From Cyanobacteria bacterium RM1_2_2 (GTDB lineage: Bacteria > Cyanobacteriota > Cyanobacteriia > Elainellales > Elainellaceae): a stretch of DNA of 39,856 nucleotides. The notes below the pieces were generated by a model. That model was given only the letters and a program-made list of their open reading frames with translations, did not search any database and was not told where the DNA came from. Made by a program: the position numbers and the translations under genes. This document shows positions 16,550 through 25,442 of this stretch, piece after piece. The stretch lies in contig JAAUQT010000021.1 in NCBI GenBank assembly GCA_012033495.1, positions 1 to 39,856 of the forward strand, written 5' to 3'. The first letter of the stretch is position 1, and every line of letters begins with the position of its first letter.

Positions 16550-18661
16550 CTACTTTCCAACCAAAATGACCACCGAGCGATCGCCCACCATCATCCAAGC
16601 TTGCTCTTGCAGCATTGGCTCGTCTCCAGGTTCCCAAACATCGTCAGGTGGGTGCATTCCCGTATTTGCGAAAACATGCCAGTTCATGCCAATAGGAAGC
16701 TTAGGCAACTCGAAGCTGTGAGCTTCCCAGTGAACATTCATTGCAACGTAGATAAAATCATCAATTTCATCACCGCTAGCATATTTACCACACAGCATGA
16801 AGGCAAGGGTGTGAGCGTCTTCTGACCAATCGGGATGATAGGCTGTAGTGCCGTGCCAACTCATAGCAGGATAGCCAACGTTCAGATAATCATCTGGCTG
16901 GAAATATTCGCGGTTATGCAAGATTGGGTGAATATGACGGAAGGTAATACAGTTTTTGACAAATCGGAAGAAGGCGGCGTTGGTTTTGAGTAGATTCCAA
17001 TCCAACCAGTTCATCTCAGAGTCATGACAATAAGTGTTGTTATTACCGTTCTGGCTGCGTCCCATTTCGTCACCCATCAGCAGCATCGGCACACCTTGGC
17101 TCACCATCAAAATTGCAACTGCATTTCGCATTTGCCGCCGTCTCAGATCGTTGACTGCTGAATCGTCTGTAATTCCTTCTACACCACAATTCCAACTTTC
17201 GTTATCATTTGCGCCATCGCGGTTATCTTCAGCGTTTGCTTCGTTATGTTTTTGGTTATAGGAAACCAGATCTGCCAATGTGAATCCGTCATGAGCAGTA
17301 ACGAAATTCAGCGAACTATCAACTGATCGTCCAGCCTTAGCATAGAGATCAGGAGAGCCTTGCAATCTTTGTGCTACCCTTCGCACGTCACCCGTACTTT
17401 TAATGAATCTCCGAATATCATCTCGATATTTACCGTTCCATTCTCCCCAGCGATCGTAATCAGGAAATGAGCCGACCTGATACAGCCCACCTGCATCCCA
17501 GGCCTCGGCGATCAGCTTGCATTTGGCCAACACTGGGTCGAACGCCAGCGTTTCTAGTAACGGCGGATTTGCTAGCGGTTCCCCAGTCAGAGAGCGCCCT
17601 AGAATGGAAGCTAAGTCAAACCGGAAACCATCAATGTGATATTCCGAGGCCCAGTAGCGTAAACAGTCTAAGACAAAGACCCGCACAACCGGATGGTTAC
17701 AGTTGAGGGTATTGCCACAACCGCTATAGTTCAGGTAATCACCCGTGGGTGACAGCATATAGTACGTTTTATTGTCCAAGCCGCGAAATGAAATCATTGG
17801 GCCGGTTTCGTTTCCTTCCGCCGTGTGATTAAACACCACATCCAAAATTACTTCGATGCCATTTTTGTGCAGTTCTTTAATAAGTGCTTTTAGTTCGGTG
17901 ACTTGTTTACCTTCGTGTCCAGCAGCAGCATAACCTGCTTTCGGCGCATAAAATCCAATGGTGCTGTATCCCCAATAGTTAAATAGCGGTTCTCCAGTCA
18001 GCGGATTGTGGCGCGGATTGTCTAGCTCATCAAATTCAAAAATCGGCATCAGTTCAATGCAGTTGATGCCTAACTCTTTGAAATAGGGAATTTTTTCCTG
18101 AATGCCAGCAAAAGTGCCTCGGTGATGCGGCTGTACCTGAGAAGAAGGATGGCGTGTGAAGCCGCGCACATGCATTTCATAAATCACCAGATCTTCTTCT
18201 GAAATTTCCAACGGTCGATCGCCTTCCCAGTCGAACTCGTCGCTGACAATTTGACCGCGATAGGGATAGTCGCCATGATCTTTTAACGGCGCGCCCCACA
18301 CATCCCGTCCACCGATGCTTTTGGCATAGGGATCGAGCAGAATTTTGCTGGAGTCAAAGCGGTGTCCTGCTTTGGGGTCGTAAGGGCCATCTACTCGGTA
18401 GCCGTATTCCAGATCTTTGTGATCCAACCCTAAAACAATCATGCTGACCACATTTCCTAAACGAAACTCTCGCAAGAAAGGAATTTCTACAAACGGCTGT
18501 GGTTCTCCTTTCTTAAACAAAACGAGAGTTGCCGCAGTTGCATGATTGGAATAGATGGAAAAATTGATGCCTCCGGGTACAGGGGTTGCACCAAAGGGAA
18601 AGGGTTGTCCATGACGCAGTTTAAAGCTGCCGTAAGTGAAGGTTTTGTGAGTGATAACCAT
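16550..18661 (-). CDS. glgX: Glycogen debranching enzyme / isoamylase (GlgX type)
   Basis: This 703-residue GH13 enzyme hydrolyses alpha-1,6 branch points of glycogen. An N-terminal isoamylase CBM48-like domain (about residues 15-120, with PFPFGATPVPGGINFSIYS) precedes the alpha-amylase barrel. Conserved barrel sites are visible: DVVFNHTAEGN, the nucleophile in DGFRFDLAS near 347, the acid/base glutamate in AEAWDAGG near 384, and the transition-state aspartate in TAHDGF near 457. The NQKHNEANAEDNRDG stretch is typical of GlgX/isoamylases. The gene is divergent from an MscS-like gene across about 300 bases. No other glycogen genes are in the window. Confidence 0.95.
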   Translation of the reverse strand: MVITHKTFTYGSFKLRHGQPFPFGATPVPGGINFSIYSNHATAATLVLFKKGEPQPFVEIPFLREFRLGNVVSMIVLGLDHKDLEYGYRVDGPYDPKAGHRFDSSKILLDPYAKSIGGRDVWGAPLKDHGDYPYRGQIVSDEFDWEGDRPLEISEEDLVIYEMHVRGFTRHPSSQVQPHHRGTFAGIQEKIPYFKELGINCIELMPIFEFDELDNPRHNPLTGEPLFNYWGYSTIGFYAPKAGYAAAGHEGKQVTELKALIKELHKNGIEVILDVVFNHTAEGNETGPMISFRGLDNKTYYMLSPTGDYLNYSGCGNTLNCNHPVVRVFVLDCLRYWASEYHIDGFRFDLASILGRSLTGEPLANPPLLETLAFDPVLAKCKLIAEAWDAGGLYQVGSFPDYDRWGEWNGKYRDDIRRFIKSTGDVRRVAQRLQGSPDLYAKAGRSVDSSLNFVTAHDGFTLADLVSYNQKHNEANAEDNRDGANDNESWNCGVEGITDDSAVNDLRRRQMRNAVAILMVSQGVPMLLMGDEMGRSQNGNNNTYCHDSEMNWLDWNLLKTNAAFFRFVKNCITFRHIHPILHNREYFQPDDYLNVGYPAMSWHGTTAYHPDWSEDAHTLAFMLCGKYASGDEIDDFIYVAMNVHWEAHSFELPKLPIGMNWHVFANTGMHPPDDVWEPGDEPMLQEQAWMMVGDRSVVILVGK

Positions 18662-18958
18662 GTCAATACTAAGTAGCTTTGGAGGATAAATAATGCTTCC
18701 AAGGAGGGGTGATGAATGGAGGCTTGAACAGCGAAACTATGCAAAAGCGCAGCGAATCAAGCATGACGGTGTTTGTTGATCATCAGGCAATTTGCTCTTG
18801 CTTGAGGTTGCTTTCACTACGTCAGGCAATTTTAATGCCGCTCGATTTGATCAAAGATTCTCAGAAACTTCACTTCGGTGAAAGATTTAGTTTCGTCAGA
18901 GAATTTATTGAAGAAGACGATCGGTTTCTTGCTACAGATTCTATACTGATGCAGAGCA

Positions 18959-20659
18959 ATGAGGGTGGGGATAGCTGTGCTGAGAATTGTGAGAAAGCTT
19001 GTGAATTTTACGCAAAAGTGGAATCTGTCTGCTCGTTCTCTTCTCAATACCGGACTGGTAGGCTTATTGGTCTTTGCCCTCCTAACGACCTCAGTTCCAA
19101 CGCTGGCAGGAAACTTGCCCGTACTGCAAATTTGGGAACAGCAGTTGAGATCGTCTGACTACCGAGTGCAGCGGCTCGGCAATCTTGAAGTGACTCCGGT
19201 TGAGTTTGATGGCGCAGAGCTATTTACCCTAGCGGCTCCGACGGTTTGGGATCGAACAAATCCAGGGAATCAGCTACCCGTCGAAATTCGCGCAAAACAA
19301 GTGACTGCCAATCTGGATCGGGTGATTGAGGGCAGCTTTATTCATGGCAAAGCAGACGGCATTCTCACCAATTTTGATCCGAAAACGCTGCAAGTCTCAG
19401 TAATTTCTCTCAATGAAGTACCCGTCATCATTGCTAGCGACAGCTACCACTCTCAGCCACTCAAAATTGTGACGGTGACTCACCTAGATGCTGATTACAA
19501 CGGGCAGCCTGTGGCTCAACTCGCTGAACAGTGGCGATCCATTGTCTACCAAAAACTTTACGAATCATTGATGGAACGCTCGCCGCAAGCTTTGAGTTTA
19601 CGGGGCAAGCTGGGAGAATCGGGGATGACGCTGGCGCTGACGTTGGCTGCGAGTCTGGTGCTGTGGTTCCTCCAAGTGCCGCTCAAACGACGCAACCGCA
19701 AACTGCGCCTCCAGCAAGCAGCAATTGCTGCTACCGTTGCCCCAGATGTGGAGCTAGGCAGTTCAACGGCAGGCTTGCTTCAGTTTCAGGCTTCGTTTCT
19801 AGATGCCTTTCAGCAGCAAATCTCCTTGCAACGACAGCGCGGGATAATTTCCTATCTACGATGGCTGCTTGCCTGGGGACAAATTGCCCTCTGGCTTGGC
19901 GGCTTGGCGCTGGCGCTAACCCTCTTCCCCTGGACAAGACAATACGCTCGACAGCTTCTCGGAATGCCAACCCTGCTGCTGGTAATCTGGTTTCTTACCG
20001 GAGCCGTGAACCGCATGGGCAGCATTCTTCTACACCTGATGGCTGCGGCATGGGTGCGATTTGGCGTTGCTGCCGCTGACGACCCTGAACGCGATCAACT
20101 GCGGATTTTTACGATCCTTTCAGCCGTGAAGCCATTAAAAACCTTCCTGGTCTATTTTGGCGGCGTGGTGGCGATTCTGGTTTATCTAGGCATTCCCCTC
20201 AGCTTGGTGATGACGGTGAGTGCGATCATCGGACTCGCAGTGCTGCTGGTTTGCCAATCTTTAGTCAAGGATTGGATTATGGGACTTTTGATTCTCTGGG
20301 AAAACCAGTATGCGATTGGGGATGTGATTGCAATTCAAAATTACACCGGACTGGTGGAGCGGATGAACCTACGCCTAACGCAGTTGCACAGCCTAACGGG
20401 TGGGCTAGTTTCGCTGGCAAATGGTTCCCTGACTCAGGTAGAAAACCTGACGCGACGCTGGCGTCAGCACAACTCGCAGGTGGCGAGAATGTCTCAGGAA
20501 CCAGAAATTTCTCAGGCAGAAGCCTTCACCAGTCAAACATCGAGCCAGGAAAAATTAGGCAAGGAAAAATCAAGCAAAGAAAGCGGTTTGAACTTGAATG
20601 GCGCAGAAGCCAGCATCAGAGCTACCTCAGTCGAAAGCCAGCTTGGAATGAGCGAATAG
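18959..20659 (+). CDS. MscS-family mechanosensitive channel-like protein
   Basis: This 566-residue membrane protein has an N-terminal signal or membrane segment (about residues 28-50), an extracytoplasmic region of about 160 residues, then several membrane spans (about 225-245, 305-325, 335-350, 390-440). The pore-lining helix and MscS beta domain follow (VCQSLVKDWIMGLLILWENQYAIGDVIAI and GLVERMNLRLTQL, ending VENLTRRW near 500). The family's usual C-terminal alpha/beta cage domain is missing. Instead there is a hydrophilic Ser/Glu/Lys-rich tail of about 65 residues. It probably responds to membrane tension. The alternative frame after RRW does not restore MscS sequence, so the short form seems genuine. 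Confidence 0.8.
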   Translation: MRVGIAVLRIVRKLVNFTQKWNLSARSLLNTGLVGLLVFALLTTSVPTLAGNLPVLQIWEQQLRSSDYRVQRLGNLEVTPVEFDGAELFTLAAPTVWDRTNPGNQLPVEIRAKQVTANLDRVIEGSFIHGKADGILTNFDPKTLQVSVISLNEVPVIIASDSYHSQPLKIVTVTHLDADYNGQPVAQLAEQWRSIVYQKLYESLMERSPQALSLRGKLGESGMTLALTLAASLVLWFLQVPLKRRNRKLRLQQAAIAATVAPDVELGSSTAGLLQFQASFLDAFQQQISLQRQRGIISYLRWLLAWGQIALWLGGLALALTLFPWTRQYARQLLGMPTLLLVIWFLTGAVNRMGSILLHLMAAAWVRFGVAAADDPERDQLRIFTILSAVKPLKTFLVYFGGVVAILVYLGIPLSLVMTVSAIIGLAVLLVCQSLVKDWIMGLLILWENQYAIGDVIAIQNYTGLVERMNLRLTQLHSLTGGLVSLANGSLTQVENLTRRWRQHNSQVARMSQEPEISQAEAFTSQTSSQEKLGKEKSSKESGLNLNGAEASIRATSVESQLGMSE

Positions 20660-20831
20660 ATTGGCAAGTGATTTGGCAACACTTGACTCATCCATGCTTC
20701 ATCAGCTTCAAGCTTGAGATCTCGTATGATGAATGCAATAGCAATGGTGATTGCAATAATCCTTCAAACACGCGACTCAACGCCTTGCTTGCCCTACAAC
20801 CCTACCCGCAAGCCTTACCCGCAAGCGCGCC

Positions 20832-21410
20832 ATGCCACCCCTAATCGTCAATCTAGCGCCTGTGATTGAGTTGACCGACGAAGCCTTCTATCAGCTTTGC
20901 CGCAACAATTCCGATCTGCGGTTTGAGCGAACTGCCAAAGGAGAGTTGATCATTATGCCACCTGTTGGAGGGGAAGGAGGCAAGCGAGAAGCCGATTTGA
21001 TTTTTGAACTGGTTGCATGGAACCGACAAGCCCAACTTGGCGTTGTCTTTAGTTCTTCTGCGGGGTTTAAGCTACCGAATGGATCTGACCGCTCTCCCGA
21101 TGCGGCTTGGGTGAGGCAGGCGCGATGGGATGCCCTACCTCCAGAACAGCGTCGTCGGTTTCCGCCCCTTGCCCCCGACTTTGTGATTGAGTTACGTTCT
21201 GAAACGGATGAATGGGCAACCCTGCAAGCCAAAATGCGGGAATATATGGAAAACGGTGTGCTTTTAGGATGGCTAATCGATCCGCAAAACCGTCGAGTCG
21301 AGATTTATCGCCCCCATCAACCGCCAGAAATTTTGGAGCATCCTAGCTCTCTGACTGAAGACACTCTGCTGCCGGGTTTTGTGCTGAACTTAAGCCGAAT
21401 TTTTGCCTAG
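20832..21410 (+). CDS. Uma2 family (DUF820) putative endonuclease
   Basis: This 192-residue protein belongs to the Uma2/DUF820 family, which is greatly expanded in cyanobacteria and has a PD-(D/E)XK nuclease fold. The hallmarks are FERTAKGELIIMPP near the N-terminus, the SPDAAWV metal-site motif near residue 89, PDFVIELRSETD near 115 and a later Lys (QAKMREYMENG). Biological substrates are unknown, and many copies are associated with mobile DNA. It sits alone, convergent with the broken ABC-2 permease gene 18 bases away. Confidence 0.88.
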   Translation: MPPLIVNLAPVIELTDEAFYQLCRNNSDLRFERTAKGELIIMPPVGGEGGKREADLIFELVAWNRQAQLGVVFSSSAGFKLPNGSDRSPDAAWVRQARWDALPPEQRRRFPPLAPDFVIELRSETDEWATLQAKMREYMENGVLLGWLIDPQNRRVEIYRPHQPPEILEHPSSLTEDTLLPGFVLNLSRIFA

Positions 21411-21428
21411 AAGCCCTGCCCCCAAAAA

Positions 21429-22201
21429 CTACAGCCTGCGTTCAACCTGCAACATGCGGCGGTAGGAGAGCCAGCCAGCCAGCACCATGACCACAGCAAA
21501 GATGCACAAAAACCAGAAATGGGAGGCAATTTCAGTTAAACCATCCCCGGCCGCAGAAACGCCCAATAGCGCTTCGTTCATGTGATAAATCGGGTTATAT
21601 TGCGCCAAATTAAGTAGGCTTTCTGGAAACAGCGAGGCGGGCAGAAATGCGCCCCCTAAAATCAATAGCGGTACACCAAAGGCAGCCACCAGCGAGTTCA
21701 CATCTTCGGTGCGTCGTGCCAACTGCGTTCCTAGCACAAATCCAACCCCCACATAAGCAATAATGCTGAGCAAAATAATGGCGATACCCAACCAAAGATT
21801 GCCATTAAACCCAGCGCCCCAGAAGGCAGCCATTGCATAGACGAGCAGCGTTTGCCCGATGCCAATGAAGCAGTGAGCTAGAAAAATGCCGAGAAAGTAA
21901 GACGTGCCGCTGAGCGGTGAAATAAACAGCCGTTTCAAGGTCAACTGTTCTCGTTCGGAAACCACCGTCGCCACACTGCCACCCAAACAGCTAAAAATAG
22001 AGCGGCTCCCACCAGCGAAGAAGGGGCAGCCGTCTCAAAAGCTTCATCCATCGGCAGTTGAGCGCGTTCTGCAATAATGTAGCCATTGAGTAATAGCACC
22101 GAAACTGGGAAAATACTCCAAAAAATTAAACTGCGACGGCGGCGCAATAGCTCTGTTAAGATGCGTTGAGCTACTGCTAGGGTTTCGTGATAATACTTCA
22201 T
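21429..22201 (-). pseudogene. ABC-2 type transporter permease, frameshifted
   Basis: Two overlapping frames together encode one ABC-2 permease of about 257 residues. The 5' part (from ATG 22201) covers the N-terminal cytoplasmic helix, the first span (LIFWSIFPVSVLLLNGYII) and the start of the second (GAALFLA). The 3' part resumes at CLGGSVATVVSEREQ and carries the remaining spans to the stop at 21429. Adding one A to the A5 run at 21993-21997 (T5 on the coding strand) gives GAALFFSCLGGSV, the expected family sequence. No ATP-binding partner gene is in the window. It is either a sequencing error or a recently broken gene. Confidence 0.8.
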
Positions 22202-22300
22202 TATTTTTTATACAAGTGGAAGAAATCGTTTGGAAACTGGAGAAATGTCCCTTCGTCGTTAGATCCTTAGAGAAGTCTACTGTGAGGAGTACGTGTTCGA

Positions 22301-24295
22301 GTGAGCCAACAGCTTCATCTTTCAGATCTGCCGACTTTTTCTCGTCGGGCAGTGCTACAAATGTTCGGGATTGGCGCAACGGCTGGTCTTTTGGGGTATT
22401 CTCGCTTCACGAAACCCCAGCCCACAGTGCATCAACAGGATACGCTAGATTTGCCGCTTTACCTCTCTCAGCCGAAACGAGTCGTCGTCGTCGGAGCCGG
22501 ACTCGCCGGACTCGCTTGTGCTTATGAACTGAGCCAACGCGGATTTGAGGTCACGCTGCTCGAACGCTCTCCGCAACTGGGTGGCAAAATTGCGAGCTGG
22601 CAAATTCAAGTCGGAGACGATAAGTTCCAAATGGAACATGGTTTTCATGGCTTCTTCCCGCAATACTACAACCTCAAAAGCTTGGTTTCTGAACTTAACA
22701 TTCAGCAGAATTTCGTTGATCTGAAGCGGTATTCGGTGGTGTTTCGTGATCAGCAATATCAACCTGAAGTGTTTCGCCCTAGCCACTCAGCATTCCCCTG
22801 GAATATTGTCGATCTGGCCGTTTCTTCTCCAAATCGGCTGCGTTGGGGCATTAACCTCACCCATCCTAAACATTGGCAGGTTTTTCGGGCTATTACAGGC
22901 TTTAATTCCCAAAGAAGTTATCAACAGCTTGATCACCTTTCGGTCTCACAATGGGTAGCCGATGACTTTCCGCATGGCTTATATGATCTATACTTCCTGC
23001 CGTTCGCAAAGTCGAGCCTGAATGCTCCCGATCTGATGAGTGCGGCTGAACTGATGCAGTTCTTTCACTTCTATTTTTTCGGGAATCCAGAAGGGCTAGC
23101 CTTCAACGGCACCAAGCAAGATATGGGCACTTCGCTGGTCAATCCGATTGCTGAGGCGATTGACAACAAAGGTGGCAAAATTGTGAAAGATGCCACGGTC
23201 AGCCGCATTGAGTGTACTGATGGCAAGATTACCTCACTCAGCTATCAGCAAGGCCAAATTGCAGACAATGTTCCGTTTTGGGTGACGGCAAATCCTTTAT
23301 TTGCCACCAGCGTTGCGGATAGCGTTGCCGATACCGTAGAACCCGCCTCTACTCCCCCGACCACTCAGTATTTTGGGGCAGGCGACCAAATGTTTGCCGT
23401 CCGAGAGGAAACGGCTATTTCGCTGACTTGTACCCATCAAGGCTGTACAGTGCAACCGCAAGCAGACGGTCAGTTTCATTGCCCTTGCCACGGAGCCGTG
23501 TTTGACCAAGAGGGGCGGGTCGTGCGTGGGCCAGCCCAGCAAGATTTGCCGCGCTTCCAAGTGGCTCAAGTGCAAGATGATCAGGTTCAACTCGTTGGAA
23601 CGACTGAAACCGTTGCCGCGAATCTCCATTCAGCCCAAACTATTCAGGCAGACTACTATGTGTTTGCGACCGATGTGCCGGGAGTGCAACAGTTGTTTAC
23701 CCGCATGACGGGTGAAGTGGATGCCGACTTTGACCAACAGGTGAAACAGCTTGCAATTGCTGATCCCTTTGCGGTGTGTCGGTTTTGGTTTGATCGAGAT
23801 TTTGACTGGCAGCACAGCAATTTTGCGTCGCTGTCTGGCTACCGTTTGACGGACAGCATCACGCTATATCACCGGATTCAAAGGCAGTTTATTGAATGGG
23901 CACAGCGCACCGGCGGCAGTGTGGTTGAGCTTCATGCCTACTGCTATAAAGAAAAGGAATTTCCGAATCAAGCCACTCTGCTCTCTACTTTTGAGCAAGA
24001 GCTATATGAAATTGTGCCGAGTTTGCAGCAAGCAACTTTACTGCATCGAGAGTTAGTCAACCAAAAGAACTTCTCTGGCTATCCGCCCAATAGTTATGCC
24101 AATCGTCCTGCCACCTGCACTCCAGTTGCTAACCTGCTGTTTGCTGGAGACTGGGTGAAGATGCCGTTTCCGTGTGGGCTGATGGAGCGAGCCGTCAGCA
24201 GTGGATTGCTGGCAGCAAACGAAGTCTTGCAGCGAGAAGGGCTACAGCGACGCGCCATTTTCTCGGTCAACCCTGAAGGGATTTTGCAAATTTGA
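22301..24295 (+). CDS. FAD-dependent carotenoid-type oxidoreductase with inserted Rieske domain
   Basis: The 664-residue protein opens with a likely Tat signal (TFSRRAVLQMFGIGATAGLL, residues 12-31). An FAD-binding Rossmann motif follows (VVVVGAGLAGLACAYELSQ, near 60-80), with the dinucleotide-associated GGKIASW. The fold matches the phytoene desaturase/CrtU superfamily. A Rieske 2Fe-2S domain is inserted at about residues 350-425 with ligands in CTHQGC and CPCHG. The flavoprotein core then resumes and ends with the FAD-contacting motif LFAGDWVKMPFPCGLMERAV. It most resembles CrtU/CruE-like desaturase-methyltransferases that make aromatic carotenoids. The GTG start keeps the Tat signal; a GAGGAG lies 11 bases upstream. 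The substrate is not determined. Confidence 0.8.
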   Translation: MSQQLHLSDLPTFSRRAVLQMFGIGATAGLLGYSRFTKPQPTVHQQDTLDLPLYLSQPKRVVVVGAGLAGLACAYELSQRGFEVTLLERSPQLGGKIASWQIQVGDDKFQMEHGFHGFFPQYYNLKSLVSELNIQQNFVDLKRYSVVFRDQQYQPEVFRPSHSAFPWNIVDLAVSSPNRLRWGINLTHPKHWQVFRAITGFNSQRSYQQLDHLSVSQWVADDFPHGLYDLYFLPFAKSSLNAPDLMSAAELMQFFHFYFFGNPEGLAFNGTKQDMGTSLVNPIAEAIDNKGGKIVKDATVSRIECTDGKITSLSYQQGQIADNVPFWVTANPLFATSVADSVADTVEPASTPPTTQYFGAGDQMFAVREETAISLTCTHQGCTVQPQADGQFHCPCHGAVFDQEGRVVRGPAQQDLPRFQVAQVQDDQVQLVGTTETVAANLHSAQTIQADYYVFATDVPGVQQLFTRMTGEVDADFDQQVKQLAIADPFAVCRFWFDRDFDWQHSNFASLSGYRLTDSITLYHRIQRQFIEWAQRTGGSVVELHAYCYKEKEFPNQATLLSTFEQELYEIVPSLQQATLLHRELVNQKNFSGYPPNSYANRPATCTPVANLLFAGDWVKMPFPCGLMERAVSSGLLAANEVLQREGLQRRAIFSVNPEGILQI

Positions 24296-24332
24296 GCTTA
24301 ATCTCATCTGAGTTTGTAGATACATCTAGGTC

Positions 24333-24704
24333 CTATCTAACCTCGTTCAACCGATTCATGCTGGTGAGGCTAAAGGCACGGAAGTGTTTGGCTTGTTCTT
24401 CAATTCTGCTAGCCAGCCGATCGCAGACGAGGTTACAAAGCTCATAGCTCAAATCGTCGGCGACGCTATAGTACGCTGAAGTGCCTTCACTGCGTCGGTT
24501 GACCATACCCGCTTGCAGCATCACTTTCAGGTGTTTTGACACGTTGGCTTGGCTGGTTTCAGTCGCTTCCACCAAATCTTGAACGCATTTTTCTCCATCT
24601 CGCAGCAAGTTTAGGATGCGTAACCGCATGGGTTCACTCAACACACTGAAGTAATCAGCAACCTGCTGCACAATCTCGGACGGTACAGTCTCTGCCGATC
24701 TCAT
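24333..24704 (-). CDS. ArsR family winged-helix transcription regulator
   Basis: This 123-residue dimeric repressor-type regulator has the ArsR winged helix: FSVLSEPMRLRILNLL, then KCVQDLV, the recognition helix QANVSKHLKVM and the wing NRRSEGTSAYYSV. Cysteines are at 40, 90 and 94. C40 falls where metal-sensing ArsR proteins have their ELCVC site, but the second cysteine of that site is absent, so a classical arsenic or zinc site is unlikely. A thiol switch between the helix 2 region and the C-terminal helix is possible. An imperfect inverted repeat upstream at 24757-24789 may be its operator. It converges on the Rieske/FAD gene, and its target is unknown. Confidence 0.9.
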   Translation of the reverse strand: MRSAETVPSEIVQQVADYFSVLSEPMRLRILNLLRDGEKCVQDLVEATETSQANVSKHLKVMLQAGMVNRRSEGTSAYYSVADDLSYELCNLVCDRLASRIEEQAKHFRAFSLTSMNRLNEVR

Positions 24705-24756
24705 GCAATCTTACCCCGAAAGGACTGATCCCCAAATTGTAGCACTCAACCCGTCT

Positions 24757-24789
24757 ATACCAATGAAGTAATTTACCTCTCAAAGGTAT
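24757..24789. promoter_or_regulatory. Candidate ArsR operator (inverted repeat)
   Basis: ATACCAATGA at 24757-24766 and TCAAAGGTAT at 24780-24789 form a dyad with 8 of 10 matching positions. The palindromic GTAATTTAC sits between the arms. It lies 53 bases upstream of the arsR start. Size and position suit autoregulation, but no promoter was firmly placed. Confidence 0.3.
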
Positions 24790-25442
24790 CAACGCATGAA
24801 GCGCTAAACACCGCATTCTAGACGCAAATCTAAAAAGTAGCTGAACTTTTCCCAATTTTTCTAATGCGTTAACAAAAAGTCTTCCCTATACCGAGACAAA
24901 CAGCCCCTGATCATATCGATCAACTCTTGGCAGTCGGTAGGCATCAGCAATTCTCAGCTTGATGTACTGAAATCAGCGTTGTCAACGGCTTTCGTCCTCA
25001 ACTTCTTGAACGAAGAATGCGGGTTGTAGCCGATCGAATGGCTTGAAATCAGCGATTTGAGTAAGAATCATTCTCATCCTGAGAATTGCTGTCGAGAAGG
25101 ACTCTTGACTTCTAGGGGCTGTCATCCCTTCCAGCTAAAACCTTGATCATGGCAGGCGACAGCCCCTACCCTGTTGGAACGGGCGCGATCCGGCTGATGC
25201 GACCAGCGTTTGATCCTGCATGGATGACGCGCCCTAGACTACATTATTTCCGATTAAGTCTAGTATATTCTCTAAATTTATGATTGAAGTATGGTAGCGA
25301 CTCCCCTAGGCTGGAAACAATAGCACTGGCTTGTCCAGCAACTTTTGCCCAGCAACTTTTGTCAAGCAATTCAATTATTGACAGGGACTTCCCACCCATC
25401 GACCCATTCACTCCCCAATGAAAAGCTGTAAATGGAGCAAAA
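24790..25442. other. Intergenic region before the aspartoacylase gene
   Basis: The stretch contains an 11-bp perfect inverted repeat (25113-25123 and 25158-25168) and a tandem 14-bp repeat, CCAGCAACTTTTGC then CCAGCAACTTTTGT, near 25336-25364. No coding frame is convincing. Confidence 0.5.
25113..25168. repeat. Inverted repeat hairpin
   Basis: TAGGGGCTGTC and GACAGCCCCTA are exact reverse complements separated by 34 bases. This is the typical form of a dispersed cyanobacterial intergenic repeat. It has no T-run to mark it as a terminator. Confidence 0.6.

Noticed and set aside
18709-19158. 149-residue open frame before and overlapping the MscS-like gene
   Set aside because: It overlaps 200 bases of a well-supported gene in another frame and resembles no protein.
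20251-20844. 197-residue frame overlapping the end of the MscS-like gene
   Set aside because: I tested it as a frameshifted continuation of the channel. The sequence after the beta domain does not match MscS, so it is a shadow frame.
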